Source of the DNA: Taishania sp037189645
GTDB taxonomy: Bacteria > Bacteroidota > Bacteroidia > Flavobacteriales_D > Crocinitomicaceae
Reading direction: 5' to 3'
NCBI GenBank assembly: GCA_037189645.1
Contig: JBBCIY010000008.1
Span: forward strand, 62,001 to 126,000
DNA: 64,000 nt
In this document: piece by piece, positions 7,987 to 15,484 of the stretch
Position numbering within the stretch: the first letter of the stretch is position 1
Layout: the number at the start of each line of letters is the position of its first letter
Position numbers and translations under genes: made by a program
The notes under the pieces: model-generated
What the model saw: the letters and a program-made list of their open reading frames with translations, nothing else
Told to the model about the DNA's origin: nothing
Databases searched by the model: none

Positions 7987-9993
7987 ATGATGAATAAAAT
8001 AATACTCTTCAGTTTTTTATTGGCAACAGGCAGCTCGCTCGCACAAGACGACAGCCACTCCCGTGTAAAATCGGAGCTTATTGAATGGGATGCTGTTCGT
8101 GGAGAATGGCTCGCCGAAAGCTTTAACGCCATGGCCGGCAATCAGCCGATTCCGGACCGTACATTCCCAGAGGACCTAACCCCGGCGGAAATGTATTCTC
8201 TTGTGCCGAATGAAAGGCAGGAACGGATCAGAGCGATCGTCAGCCAATCTGGAAGAACAAGCAATCCTCGTGAAAACCAGGGTTCCGGATCAGAACGGAC
8301 AGGTACGCAACGTGTTCCTGTCGGGGAAAATCCGGCCACAAATCCAACCATAGACCGGGGAAGCCGCTATAATTATTACGTAACCCGCCCCGGCTGTAAT
8401 TTAACAATGGGCAGAAGCTACGGCGACCCGCATATCCGTACATTTGACGGCAAATCCTATTCTTTCCAGACAGTCGGAGAATATGTGTTGTCCAGCTCTC
8501 CCGACCGTTCATTTGAAGTGCAGGCACGCCAGAAACCACAGACCAACCAGGTTTCGTTGAACACAGCTGTCGCAATGAATGTTTATGGAGACCGGGTCGG
8601 AATCTATGCAAGTGACTTTCCCGACGGGCAAAGCGGAACTCCTGTCCGCGTAAATGGCCGACCGGTTTACCTGAGAAATGAAACATTTTACCTTCCTCAC
8701 GGAGGAACGATCCAACATACAGGAAGAGAATACGTCGTTACATGGCCTACAGGTGAAAAAGTACAGGCAAAGCTTTCAACAACCTCCGGAATGGGATTCA
8801 TGAACATATCCGTATATGTGTACGAATGTAATGGAGATTACTTCGGGCTGATGGGCAATGCAAACGGACGCAGTGACGATGATTTTTCAGGAAGTGGAAA
8901 CAGGGCAAACCTGGCCAGCTCAACGATCTTTGAACCGTTCGGCTCCCGTGATTTCGGGAGAAACACTTCCGCAATGGAGCGCGAGCACCTGGCTTTTCTC
9001 GCACGGGATTTCGGAAGCCAGTTCCTGGTGAATGACCAGACTTCATTATTTGATTATGGATTCGGACAAAGCAGCTGGACCTTTTATGATCCGTCATTTC
9101 CAAGAACGCATTTAACACTTGGAGATCTTTCCCAGGCTGACAGAGACAGGGCCAGAAGAGAATGCGAAAGACAGGGAATCCTGGCGGATGAAATGACCGG
9201 TTGTGTAATGGACCTGGCGCATGCCAACATCCAGCCGACACCCCGGCCAAACACTCCTAACAGAACAACCGGGCGTGACCTGGGAAGGGTAACGGAACGA
9301 ACTCCGAACGTAAACAGGCCGGATATCTTTGAACGCGAACGCACCCCGACAAACCGCGATGGTTCAGGAACCGATAATCCACGGACCGGAAGCCATAGCA
9401 ACGGATCGGGAAGCGGAGTAATCGGGAAAGACCGGGCAACAATTGAAAACGAGACCGGAGCAACAAGGACAACTGCTCCTGTTACGGTCGATGGCAATAC
9501 GGACGAAGAACCCGGCAGAATAACGAGAGACAGAGAACCCGACACACGGACAAACGGAACTGTTATTGAAAGCATCAGCAGGCCTTCCGGCAGCAATACA
9601 AACGTGAATGAAGGGAACAGTAAACCTGTTGAAAATCCGGGCAGAACAACACGCAAACCATCTTCTGACCAGGGATCTGCTCCTATAGCACAGCCGGTTG
9701 AAAAACCCGCGACACCATCACCGGTTCCGGGAAGAAATACCCGGGAAACATCCAAACCGGTTTCAGAATCGGGTTCCGGGACACCTTCCGATAACAGCGG
9801 AACTTCTACCGATCCCGGATCCGTTTCCAAACCTCAATCAAGCGGAAAGGAGCGTTCACAACCGGCATCTGCTGCACCTTCCAAAACCGTTAAAAGTACG
9901 GAGAGTGGAACTAAATCCGGTGTGAGCAGTGGTAGCCGCAGCGGGACACGTTCTTCGGGTACGTCGACGACTACTCCGTCACGTGGAAGATAA
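7987..9993 (+). CDS. secreted von Willebrand factor type D domain protein with disordered tail
   Basis: A signal peptide (residues 1-20, ending in SSLAQ) is followed by a linker, a VWD domain at about residues 137-300 and a long tail. The VWD hallmarks are visible: GDPHIRTFDGKSYSF at 146-160, a beta-rich body, and the GLMGNANG motif with nearby calcium-type acidic residues at 287-300. In animals VWD domains multimerise in mucins and lipoproteins; bacterial members are secreted and mostly uncharacterised. From about residue 410 to 668 the protein is dominated by Ser, Thr, Pro, Gly, Arg and Asn, and looks disordered, perhaps a stalk or a glycosylation target. No T9SS sorting domain is visible. 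ATG 7987 or 7990 are equivalent choices. An own promoter box is not clear. Confidence 0.85.
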   Translation: MMNKIILFSFLLATGSSLAQDDSHSRVKSELIEWDAVRGEWLAESFNAMAGNQPIPDRTFPEDLTPAEMYSLVPNERQERIRAIVSQSGRTSNPRENQGSGSERTGTQRVPVGENPATNPTIDRGSRYNYYVTRPGCNLTMGRSYGDPHIRTFDGKSYSFQTVGEYVLSSSPDRSFEVQARQKPQTNQVSLNTAVAMNVYGDRVGIYASDFPDGQSGTPVRVNGRPVYLRNETFYLPHGGTIQHTGREYVVTWPTGEKVQAKLSTTSGMGFMNISVYVYECNGDYFGLMGNANGRSDDDFSGSGNRANLASSTIFEPFGSRDFGRNTSAMEREHLAFLARDFGSQFLVNDQTSLFDYGFGQSSWTFYDPSFPRTHLTLGDLSQADRDRARRECERQGILADEMTGCVMDLAHANIQPTPRPNTPNRTTGRDLGRVTERTPNVNRPDIFERERTPTNRDGSGTDNPRTGSHSNGSGSGVIGKDRATIENETGATRTTAPVTVDGNTDEEPGRITRDREPDTRTNGTVIESISRPSGSNTNVNEGNSKPVENPGRTTRKPSSDQGSAPIAQPVEKPATPSPVPGRNTRETSKPVSESGSGTPSDNSGTSTDPGSVSKPQSSGKERSQPASAAPSKTVKSTESGTKSGVSSGSRSGTRSSGTSTTTPSRGR

Positions 9994-10010
9994 ATAACAG
10001 ACTTGTATCG

Positions 10011-10045
10011 TAGTCCGGAAATTACCTTCCGGACTATGATTTTTT
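10011..10045 (+). terminator. terminator after the VWD gene, overlapping the opposing gene's end
   Basis: TAGTCCGGAA (10011-10020) and TTCCGGACTA (10027-10036) form a 10-bp stem with a 6-base loop, followed by TGATTTTTT. The stop codon and last codons of the converging regulator gene are embedded in the stem and T-run. Confidence 0.85.
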
Positions 10046-10840
10046 AATCAGGATGTTCTTCAGCTCATTTACCTCTTGCTGCAATCCCATGATGGAACGC
10101 GAAACTCCTTCATTGTCCATCTGAACCTCCGGTAATTCAGGTGAGATATAGTTCACGAACTTCCAGATTTCCAGGATATCGTTTACATGTACCAGGTATG
10201 GCTGGTAAAACGTATTGGTAGAGCACAGCTGGAACGATTGTTCCGATTCCAGGCGGTTGTGCAGCACTTTAAAGACGATTCCTTCATCTTTCGTGATGAC
10301 AACGCATGGCGTCCCGTTCCGGATGGACATCCAGTTTTGAACAAATTCACCCACAACAAATGATCCTTCCACCACGGGAGGCATCGAATCACCTTTTATC
10401 GGGAATGAACGGTATTTTCTGTCTTTGGAAAGAAAAGGAAGCGTAAACGTCGGCAATACTTTCAGGTAATCCGGATCGGCATAGCCGGCGGTATATCCTG
10501 CAGAGGCCTTTACAGGCACCAGCTCTATCAGTTCTTCATTCTCTTCATTCACCACCGTAGTCAGCACCCGCAACTTAAGCCCTTTTACATCCGTGTACAG
10601 TCCTTTGTCAATCCGCTGCCAGTCAGCTTCCGAAAATTGTTCGAAATCTTTTTTTACAAGCTCATCGATCGGAATGGTGTGGTATTCTGACAACGCGATC
10701 AGGTTGTCAATATTCGGCTGCGCGACTCCGTTTTCATAACCGCTGTAAGTAGAACGGGTGAATCCCAGTGCCGTTGCAATTTCCTCCTGCGACAACTTTT
10801 TTCGTTTACGGAGTAACTTTAAATTATTTCCAATGCTCAT
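10034..10840 (-). CDS. XRE-family HTH / S24 LexA-like transcriptional regulator
   Basis: The 268-residue protein joins an N-terminal helix-turn-helix of the Cro/C1 type (residues 3-60; LGFTRSTYSGYENG) to a C-terminal LexA/UmuD-type S24 autoprotease domain. The catalytic Ser is in GDSMPP (about residue 152) and the Lys in VFKVLHN (about 191). Ala-Gly pairs at about 114/115 and 118/119 are at a suitable distance to be the self-cleavage site. A short coiled tail follows. Such proteins repress until RecA filaments or another signal triggers cleavage. ATG 10840 is preferred over the upstream TTG. There is no phage gene nearby, so it is a chromosomal regulator whose targets are unknown; the AT-rich repeats upstream could be its operator. 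Confidence 0.88.
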   Translation of the reverse strand: MSIGNNLKLLRKRKKLSQEEIATALGFTRSTYSGYENGVAQPNIDNLIALSEYHTIPIDELVKKDFEQFSEADWQRIDKGLYTDVKGLKLRVLTTVVNEENEELIELVPVKASAGYTAGYADPDYLKVLPTFTLPFLSKDRKYRSFPIKGDSMPPVVEGSFVVGEFVQNWMSIRNGTPCVVITKDEGIVFKVLHNRLESEQSFQLCSTNTFYQPYLVHVNDILEIWKFVNYISPELPEVQMDNEGVSRSIMGLQQEVNELKNILIKKS

Positions 10841-10881
10841 ATCCAAAGATTTAGTTGTAAAGGTAATTTAAATTAAATAAT

Positions 10882-10922
10882 AATCAAAAAAATGACTATA
10901 ATTTAATCAAAAAATAGTATTA
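10882..10922. promoter_or_regulatory. AT-rich direct repeats upstream of the S24 regulator, candidate operator
   Basis: Two similar segments start with AATCAAAAAA at 10882 and 10905, 23 bases apart, each followed by an A/T-rich stretch containing an ACTATAA- or TAGTATTA-like end. They sit between the regulator start and the divergent retropepsin gene, a typical place for an autoregulatory operator. No experimental or family-specific motif supports this. Confidence 0.3.
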
Positions 10923-11005
10923 TCCTGTCGAAACAGCACTATATGGGGCATTAAGGCTGCAATCAGAATAAGTTTCCTTCAGTATCATTCTTTCAAAAAT
11001 TTGTT

Positions 11006-11013
11006 TAATTTAG
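11006..11013 (+). promoter_or_regulatory. weak -7 box next to the retropepsin start
   Basis: TAATTTAG matches TAnnTTTG at seven of eight positions and ends four bases before the ATG at 11018, the same arrangement as the exact boxes at 12942 and 42284. Confidence 0.35.
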
Positions 11014-11017
11014 TAAT

Positions 11018-12229
11018 ATGAAATGGTGTATGAAAGGAGTATTACTGACAGGCTTGTCGTTATTGACTTCCTGTCAGCAGCAGCTGGTCGGTCTTTTCAG
11101 GAAAGGAGAATATTCTCAGAAGGAAGGAATAGTGGAAGTTCCCTTCACAATTGAGAACGGTCTGATCATTGTCCCGACCGAAATCAACGGGGAAACCTAT
11201 CGCTTCCTTCTCGATACAGGGGCTCCAAACGTCGTTTCCACGGAATTGGCGGAAAAACTGAATTTTAAGAAAAGAAGAGATATAAGAACCAACGATTCAC
11301 AAGGAAACTCTTCGATGCTGAGTTATGTTAAACTGGGAAAGGTGAGCATACAAGGAGCTGATTTCACCAATACGACGGCTGCTGTAGCAAATCTGAAACA
11401 AGCAGATGCAATTGCCTGCCTGAACATTGATGGCCTGATCGGTGCCAACCTGATGAGAAAAGCGTACTGGCAGATCGACTATTCCAAAAACATACTTCAC
11501 ATCATATCCCACAAAGAAAAACTCTCTATCCCCGACGATAGTTACAGCATTCCTTTCACTGCTGAAGCGACAGGCACACCGATCATTCACCTGAAAATCG
11601 GCCAGACCGATATAAAACGGCTGAAAATGGATACCGGGTCGGTTGGTTTTTTGTCTACAGACAAGGACCATTACAAAGACCTGAAGGCGAAAGGTGAAAT
11701 TTTAGCTGAAAACACCGCTTACGGAACAAACTCCGTCGGGCTTTTCGGAGCTTCAGAAAAAGACACTGTCAGGCAGGTGCTGGTAAAGACGCTCTCAATG
11801 GGTAACCTGGACTTAGATCAGCAGATCATCGACCTGAGGCAATCAAAGCTGTCCCTTTTGGGGAATTCATTCTTCAAAAATTTCCTGGTTACCATTGACT
11901 GGAAAAGCAATATCCTATACCTCTCCCCTCAGGGTGAATTTTGTAACTCATTTGCTGAAAGCTTTGGAATTTCCCTCATGAAGGAAGGAGACAAGATGGT
12001 CGTTACGATGATCACAGAAGGAAGCCCGGCGCAACAAGCCGGTATCCAGATAGGAGACATCGTTTTACGGGTCAACGATGTGGATGTGGCTCACACGACC
12101 CTGGATGAATATTGCAAGGTCATCAAGCTTGTCCGTGTAAAAGAAGTGGAAACGCTCCGGCTGGTACTGGATAAAGACGGGGGGAAGAACGAATATTTCC
12201 TTACCAAAATGCCTGTTTTATCCAAATGA
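11018..12229 (+). CDS. retropepsin-like aspartyl protease lipoprotein with C-terminal PDZ domain
   Basis: The 403-residue protein has a lipoprotein signal ending in LLTSC with the lipidated Cys at residue 19. Two retropepsin-like lobes follow: FLLDTGAPNVVS with Asp66 and LKMDTGSVGFLS with Asp205, each starting a DTG motif as in single-chain aspartyl proteases. A PDZ domain occupies about residues 318-400 (GSPAQQAGIQIGDIVLRV). It probably acts in the periplasm or on the outer membrane as a protease or peptide sensor; substrates are unknown. The next gene begins two bases after the stop, so the two are translationally close-coupled. It diverges from the S24 regulator. Confidence 0.88.
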   Translation: MKWCMKGVLLTGLSLLTSCQQQLVGLFRKGEYSQKEGIVEVPFTIENGLIIVPTEINGETYRFLLDTGAPNVVSTELAEKLNFKKRRDIRTNDSQGNSSMLSYVKLGKVSIQGADFTNTTAAVANLKQADAIACLNIDGLIGANLMRKAYWQIDYSKNILHIISHKEKLSIPDDSYSIPFTAEATGTPIIHLKIGQTDIKRLKMDTGSVGFLSTDKDHYKDLKAKGEILAENTAYGTNSVGLFGASEKDTVRQVLVKTLSMGNLDLDQQIIDLRQSKLSLLGNSFFKNFLVTIDWKSNILYLSPQGEFCNSFAESFGISLMKEGDKMVVTMITEGSPAQQAGIQIGDIVLRVNDVDVAHTTLDEYCKVIKLVRVKEVETLRLVLDKDGGKNEYFLTKMPVLSK

Positions 12230-12230
12230 C

Positions 12231-12878
12231 ATGAACATATACTGCATAAGCGGGTTAGGAGCTGATGAACGCGTGTTCAGAAATATGGACTTTCATCCCC
12301 ACCGGGTCATTCACCTGAAATGGATCTCCCCGGTTAAGAATGAGCCCCTGAGAAGCTATGCATTGAGAATGGGACAATCGATCGATCAGAGCAAACCGTT
12401 CGTATTGATGGGATTATCGTTTGGAGGAATGCTGGCACAAGAGCTTGCAAAGACAATGCATCCATACAGAACAATCGTCATTTCATCCATCGCCGGAAAG
12501 CACGAACAGCCCTTCCGGACACGCATCATGGACAGGCTAAACATCTACGACCTTGTCCCGGACAAATACTTCTGCCGCCCGTCAAAAATAGCGTTCTACC
12601 TGTTCAGCGCCAAAACGGAAGAAGAACGTCAGATCCTGGCGGAGATCCTGTCAGAAAGCGACCCGGATTACACTCGCTGGGCACTCAATGCCATCGCGAA
12701 ATGGGACAACCAGGAGATCGTCCCCGCGTTCCGGATCAACGGAAGTGATGATAAGCTATTTCCCATCAGGAAAATCACCCACGACTATACGGTTAAAGGA
12801 GGCGGGCACCTCATGGTGATCCGGTTCGCTAAAGAAATCCAGCAGGAAATACTGAAAGCCATCGGCTCTGTTCATTGA
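12231..12878 (+). CDS. alpha/beta-fold hydrolase
   Basis: A compact 215-residue cytoplasmic protein with the hydrolase nucleophile elbow GLSFGG (Ser63), a likely acid in the NGSDDKLFP segment (about residue 173) and a His in GGGHLMVI (about 197). It begins two bases after the retropepsin lipoprotein gene and is almost certainly co-transcribed. It resembles small thioesterase/esterase-like hydrolases of Bacteroidota, for which no substrate is known. It has no signal peptide, so it acts inside the cell unlike its exported neighbour. Confidence 0.82.
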   Translation: MNIYCISGLGADERVFRNMDFHPHRVIHLKWISPVKNEPLRSYALRMGQSIDQSKPFVLMGLSFGGMLAQELAKTMHPYRTIVISSIAGKHEQPFRTRIMDRLNIYDLVPDKYFCRPSKIAFYLFSAKTEEERQILAEILSESDPDYTRWALNAIAKWDNQEIVPAFRINGSDDKLFPIRKITHDYTVKGGGHLMVIRFAKEIQQEILKAIGSVH

Positions 12879-12941
12879 GAGGAGGAATACTTCTATGCCT
12901 CTTCTTAACAAATCATTAACTGTAAGTGACCCGTTTTTTCT

Positions 12942-12949
12942 TATATTTG
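12942..12949 (+). promoter_or_regulatory. -7 promoter box implying a leaderless mRNA
   Basis: TATATTTG is an exact TAnnTTTG and ends only four bases before the ATG at 12954. With a -7-centred box, transcription would begin at or next to the start codon. Confidence 0.65.
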
Positions 12950-12953
12950 GAAT

Positions 12954-14036
12954 ATGAAAAAATGTATCTTCTTCTTATCCCTGTTTATTACAGTCACAGG
13001 CTACTCCCAAACAGTCATCCCTTTTGTGGATTTCAACAAATGGTTCAGAACGGTTGAAAACGGTGTCTTCAAATTCATTGAAATGCAGGAGATCAAAGGT
13101 TACAAAGCAGGAGACAATGTGGTCGCTTACCTTGACATCAGGGGGAATTTACGGGTGTATGACGGTAAAGAACGGCAGGACATCTCCAATATGGACCTGG
13201 AGTACCAGATCTCCGACAATATGGTCGGATGGAATATCGGAACAACCCTGGGAATGTGGAGAGCCGGAAAGACCAAAACATTATCGTTTTTCGGAGGGCA
13301 ATACATTGTAAAAGACGATATCATTGTTTACATGGATACCCGGTTCAATTCGATGCTGGTACACTGGAATGGCGTTGAGTACCCGCTTCAGACGAGCACT
13401 ACCGACCTGTTCCTGAACAACAGCGCCAAGATCGGGGAAAACATCATGGCATACGCCGACAACGGAGGGTTGTACAAAATCTTTTACAAAGGAGCAACTC
13501 ACGAAGTGGGTGTATGGAACGGAGACATTGATCTGAAAAGCGGTACGGATATCGTTGCATTCAATGATCCCAATACACGTACATTCGCGGTCTTCGACAA
13601 AGGAAATTTCATTGATGTGGAAGACCAGTGGGTAAAAAACTACAAGGCAGGAAGAGGATTCGTCGTGTATGAAGATGTTGCGGGGAATTTAATGGTATAC
13701 AGGAACGGCCAGAAATCACAGCTTTCGTCATTCCCGGGAAAATGGGATGTAGTGGACGACATCGTGGTATTTGAAAACAATGGCTTTACCTACTGTGATG
13801 TAAACGGTACAACCACGCAGGCAGCCAATTTCAAAGTAACCGATTACAAGATCAAAAATGCAACCATGGTGTACCGGAATATGATGGGTGGGGTGAGCAC
13901 TGTAATAGACGGGCAGGTCGTTGAATTAACCAATCTTCAAAATTCAGAGTTTGAGATTTACGGTAATTCCGTACTCGTGAAACTGTTTAACAACAGCTTC
14001 CTGGTATACCAGAAAGGAAAAATACTGAGAATATAA
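12954..14036 (+). CDS. secreted repeat protein of unknown function, possibly beta-propeller
   Basis: The 360-residue protein has a clear signal peptide (residues 1-18, ending in GYSQ). The remainder is built from about eight imperfect repeats of 40-45 residues with a pattern like NVVAYLDIRGNLRVY, a pair of short strands with a D/N turn and a following aromatic strand. The repeat spacing suggests a beta-propeller or related all-beta fold. I recognise no family, catalytic motif or T9SS tail. It is monocistronic: exact -7 box upstream, strong terminator 26 bases downstream. Periplasmic or cell-surface location is inferred from the signal peptide only. Confidence 0.8.
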   Translation: MKKCIFFLSLFITVTGYSQTVIPFVDFNKWFRTVENGVFKFIEMQEIKGYKAGDNVVAYLDIRGNLRVYDGKERQDISNMDLEYQISDNMVGWNIGTTLGMWRAGKTKTLSFFGGQYIVKDDIIVYMDTRFNSMLVHWNGVEYPLQTSTTDLFLNNSAKIGENIMAYADNGGLYKIFYKGATHEVGVWNGDIDLKSGTDIVAFNDPNTRTFAVFDKGNFIDVEDQWVKNYKAGRGFVVYEDVAGNLMVYRNGQKSQLSSFPGKWDVVDDIVVFENNGFTYCDVNGTTTQAANFKVTDYKIKNATMVYRNMMGGVSTVIDGQVVELTNLQNSEFEIYGNSVLVKLFNNSFLVYQKGKILRI

Positions 14037-14061
14037 ACGATATAACGAACGGGAATAAAAC

Positions 14062-14090
14062 AAAAAAGCACTCAGTTGAGTGCTTTTTTT
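14062..14090. terminator. bidirectional terminator between the repeat protein and the tRNAs
   Basis: GCACTCA and TGAGTGC form a near-perfect stem flanked by A6 on the left and T7 on the right. It can end the plus-strand gene and also the minus-strand tRNA transcript. Confidence 0.88.
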
Positions 14091-14094
14091 ATTG

Positions 14095-14167
14095 AGCGGG
14101 AGACGAGATTCGAACTCGCGACCCTCAGCTTGGAAGGCTGACGCTCTACCAACTGAGCTACTCCCGC
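14095..14167 (-). tRNA. trnG: tRNA-Gly(UCC)
   Basis: On the minus strand a full cloverleaf forms: acceptor GCGGGAG with CTCCCGC, D stem GCTC/GAGC, anticodon stem TCAGC/GCTGA with loop CTTCCAA (anticodon TCC), T arm GCGAG-TTCGAAT-CTCGT, discriminator T. The 3' CCA is not encoded. It is transcribed after tRNA-Thr, 10 bases away. Confidence 0.96.
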
Positions 14168-14177
14168 TTATTTTTTG

Positions 14178-14251
14178 AGCCGATAGAGGGACTCGAACCC
14201 ACGACCTGCTGATTACAAATCAGCTGCTCTAGCCAGCTGAGCTACATCGGC
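14178..14251 (-). tRNA. trnT: tRNA-Thr(UGU)
   Basis: The minus strand folds as a cloverleaf: acceptor GCCGATG with TATCGGC (one G-T pair), D stem GCTC/GAGC, anticodon stem GCTGA/TCAGC with loop TTTGTAA (anticodon TGT), T arm GTGGG-TTCGAGT-CCCTC, discriminator T. CCA is not encoded. It is the first gene of the two-tRNA transcript. Confidence 0.96.
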
Positions 14252-14312
14252 TTATTATTGTTGGTACTATTACTTCTAAAGAACGACCAAATGTCTTTCT
14301 CATTTGGGATTG

Positions 14313-14320
14313 CAAATATA
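14313..14320 (-). promoter_or_regulatory. -7 promoter box of the tRNA operon
   Basis: The minus strand reads TATATTTG, an exact TAnnTTTG, 61 bases upstream of the tRNA-Thr 5' end. Confidence 0.55.
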
Positions 14321-14437
14321 TATAAAATTTTATTTCCTGTAAATTTTGATCAAAAAAAATTAATTCAATCTCACGTATAAAACACAAAACATTGAAAAAC
14401 ACTATTTTAAATCAATGTATTTTTACACCTCAACAGA

Positions 14438-14695
14438 TCAATGGCTTACCTCTTCGTAGTCAACATCCTGGACTCCTCCGCTCACCTCGTTGTCCTTTAT
14501 GATCTTCGTTTTGCCGAACGTCTTTAATTTCCGTTCTTTTTCTTCCCGGAACTTCCTCGCGGCATTATTGATCCGGCGTTCTTCCTCCATATTCCTCTTC
14601 GCGATCAGCAGCTGGCCGATGAACCTCAGGATGACCAATCCCCCGATAATCATCACTATCATCTTCAAAACCCCGGATACACTTAAAATCATCAT
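14438..14695 (-). CDS. small single-helix membrane protein, DUF4834-like
   Basis: The 85-residue protein has one membrane helix (about residues 5-30), then a highly charged, probably helical cytoplasmic segment rich in Glu, Lys and Arg, ending in a VDYEEV motif. This layout resembles the DUF4834 proteins of Flavobacteriia, whose function is unknown; the assignment is from general pattern only. Two adjacent ATG codons (14695, 14692) can serve as start. A 25-codon frame lies just upstream in the same direction. Confidence 0.65.
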   Translation of the reverse strand: MMILSVSGVLKMIVMIIGGLVILRFIGQLLIAKRNMEEERRINNAARKFREEKERKLKTFGKTKIIKDNEVSGGVQDVDYEEVSH

Positions 14696-14905
14696 TGCTT
14701 CTTTAACATTATACTACGGCCGCACTATTTCACTGCTCCCTGCAAAAATAGTCATTAGTTCGCTATTTTCCCAAACCAGCAGCAGGGTAAGCAGGTGCAG
14801 GTGTAAAAGAATCGTTAAAGAGAAGGGAACCACCTTCCATGTTAAAAAGATTTTTTATTTTTATCCTATGAATTTCTGATTTTCCCATTACATAAACTAG
14901 AGCTA

Positions 14906-15484
14906 ATGACGACTGAAGCATTATTCGACGAATTAGAAGGCATCACCAAAGAAAATATATTCTACATAGAAAATAATATCCCGAATTTCTCTTCGAATCA
15001 GCTAACGTGGAAACCCAGGCAGGACGTGTGGAATATAAAAGAAGTCTTTGCACACTTACTGGAGTTTGCCAACTTCTATCATTCGGCTTTCTCTAAAAAG
15101 ATCGACACCACCAGCTTCAGGGAACCGAAAGACGTTTTCATTTCTTCTCCCCTGGGAAAAAGCATGTGGAAATCAATGAAACTGGGAAACGCCAGGAATA
15201 TCAAACGAAAAATAAAAGCTCCGAAATTATACAACCCGCTCATTGTAAAGTCGATCGTGACGGAAAATGTGATTTCAGATTTCCTTGAAAGTCAGCGTGA
15301 TCTGCTGGGGATTTTACAACGTGCCAAAACAATCAATCTCCGGAAAGCGAAAATAAGGCTTGCAACGTCCAATGTCATTAAATTCAGGTTCGGCGATGCG
15401 CTTCTCTACATTGTCTATCACAATGAACGGCATATCCAGCAGGTAATCAACCTGACAAAGCATCCTAATTTCCCGGCAGAATGA
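14906..15484 (+). CDS. DinB-like (DinB_2 fold) four-helix-bundle protein
   Basis: The 192-residue protein has the DinB/YfiT pattern: an N-terminal helix, the WKPRQDVWNIKEVFAHLLEF segment with the first metal-site His, and a C-terminal YHNERHIQQV segment with the other His residues. DinB-superfamily members are metal-binding and many act as thiol-dependent transferases; some are damage-inducible. Substrate is unknown here. Its stop overlaps the ATG of the following NlpC/P60 gene (ATGA), so the two are co-translated. Confidence 0.82.
   Translation: MTTEALFDELEGITKENIFYIENNIPNFSSNQLTWKPRQDVWNIKEVFAHLLEFANFYHSAFSKKIDTTSFREPKDVFISSPLGKSMWKSMKLGNARNIKRKIKAPKLYNPLIVKSIVTENVISDFLESQRDLLGILQRAKTINLRKAKIRLATSNVIKFRFGDALLYIVYHNERHIQQVINLTKHPNFPAE

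Noticed and set aside
9084..9830. Minus-strand frame of 248 codons
   Set aside because: It lies opposite the Ser/Thr/Pro-rich tail of the VWD gene; low-complexity codons leave long antisense frames. No motif or start context supports it.
12879..12910. Possible terminator after the retropepsin/hydrolase pair
   Set aside because: Only a short imperfect AGAGG/CCTCT pairing with no clear T-run.
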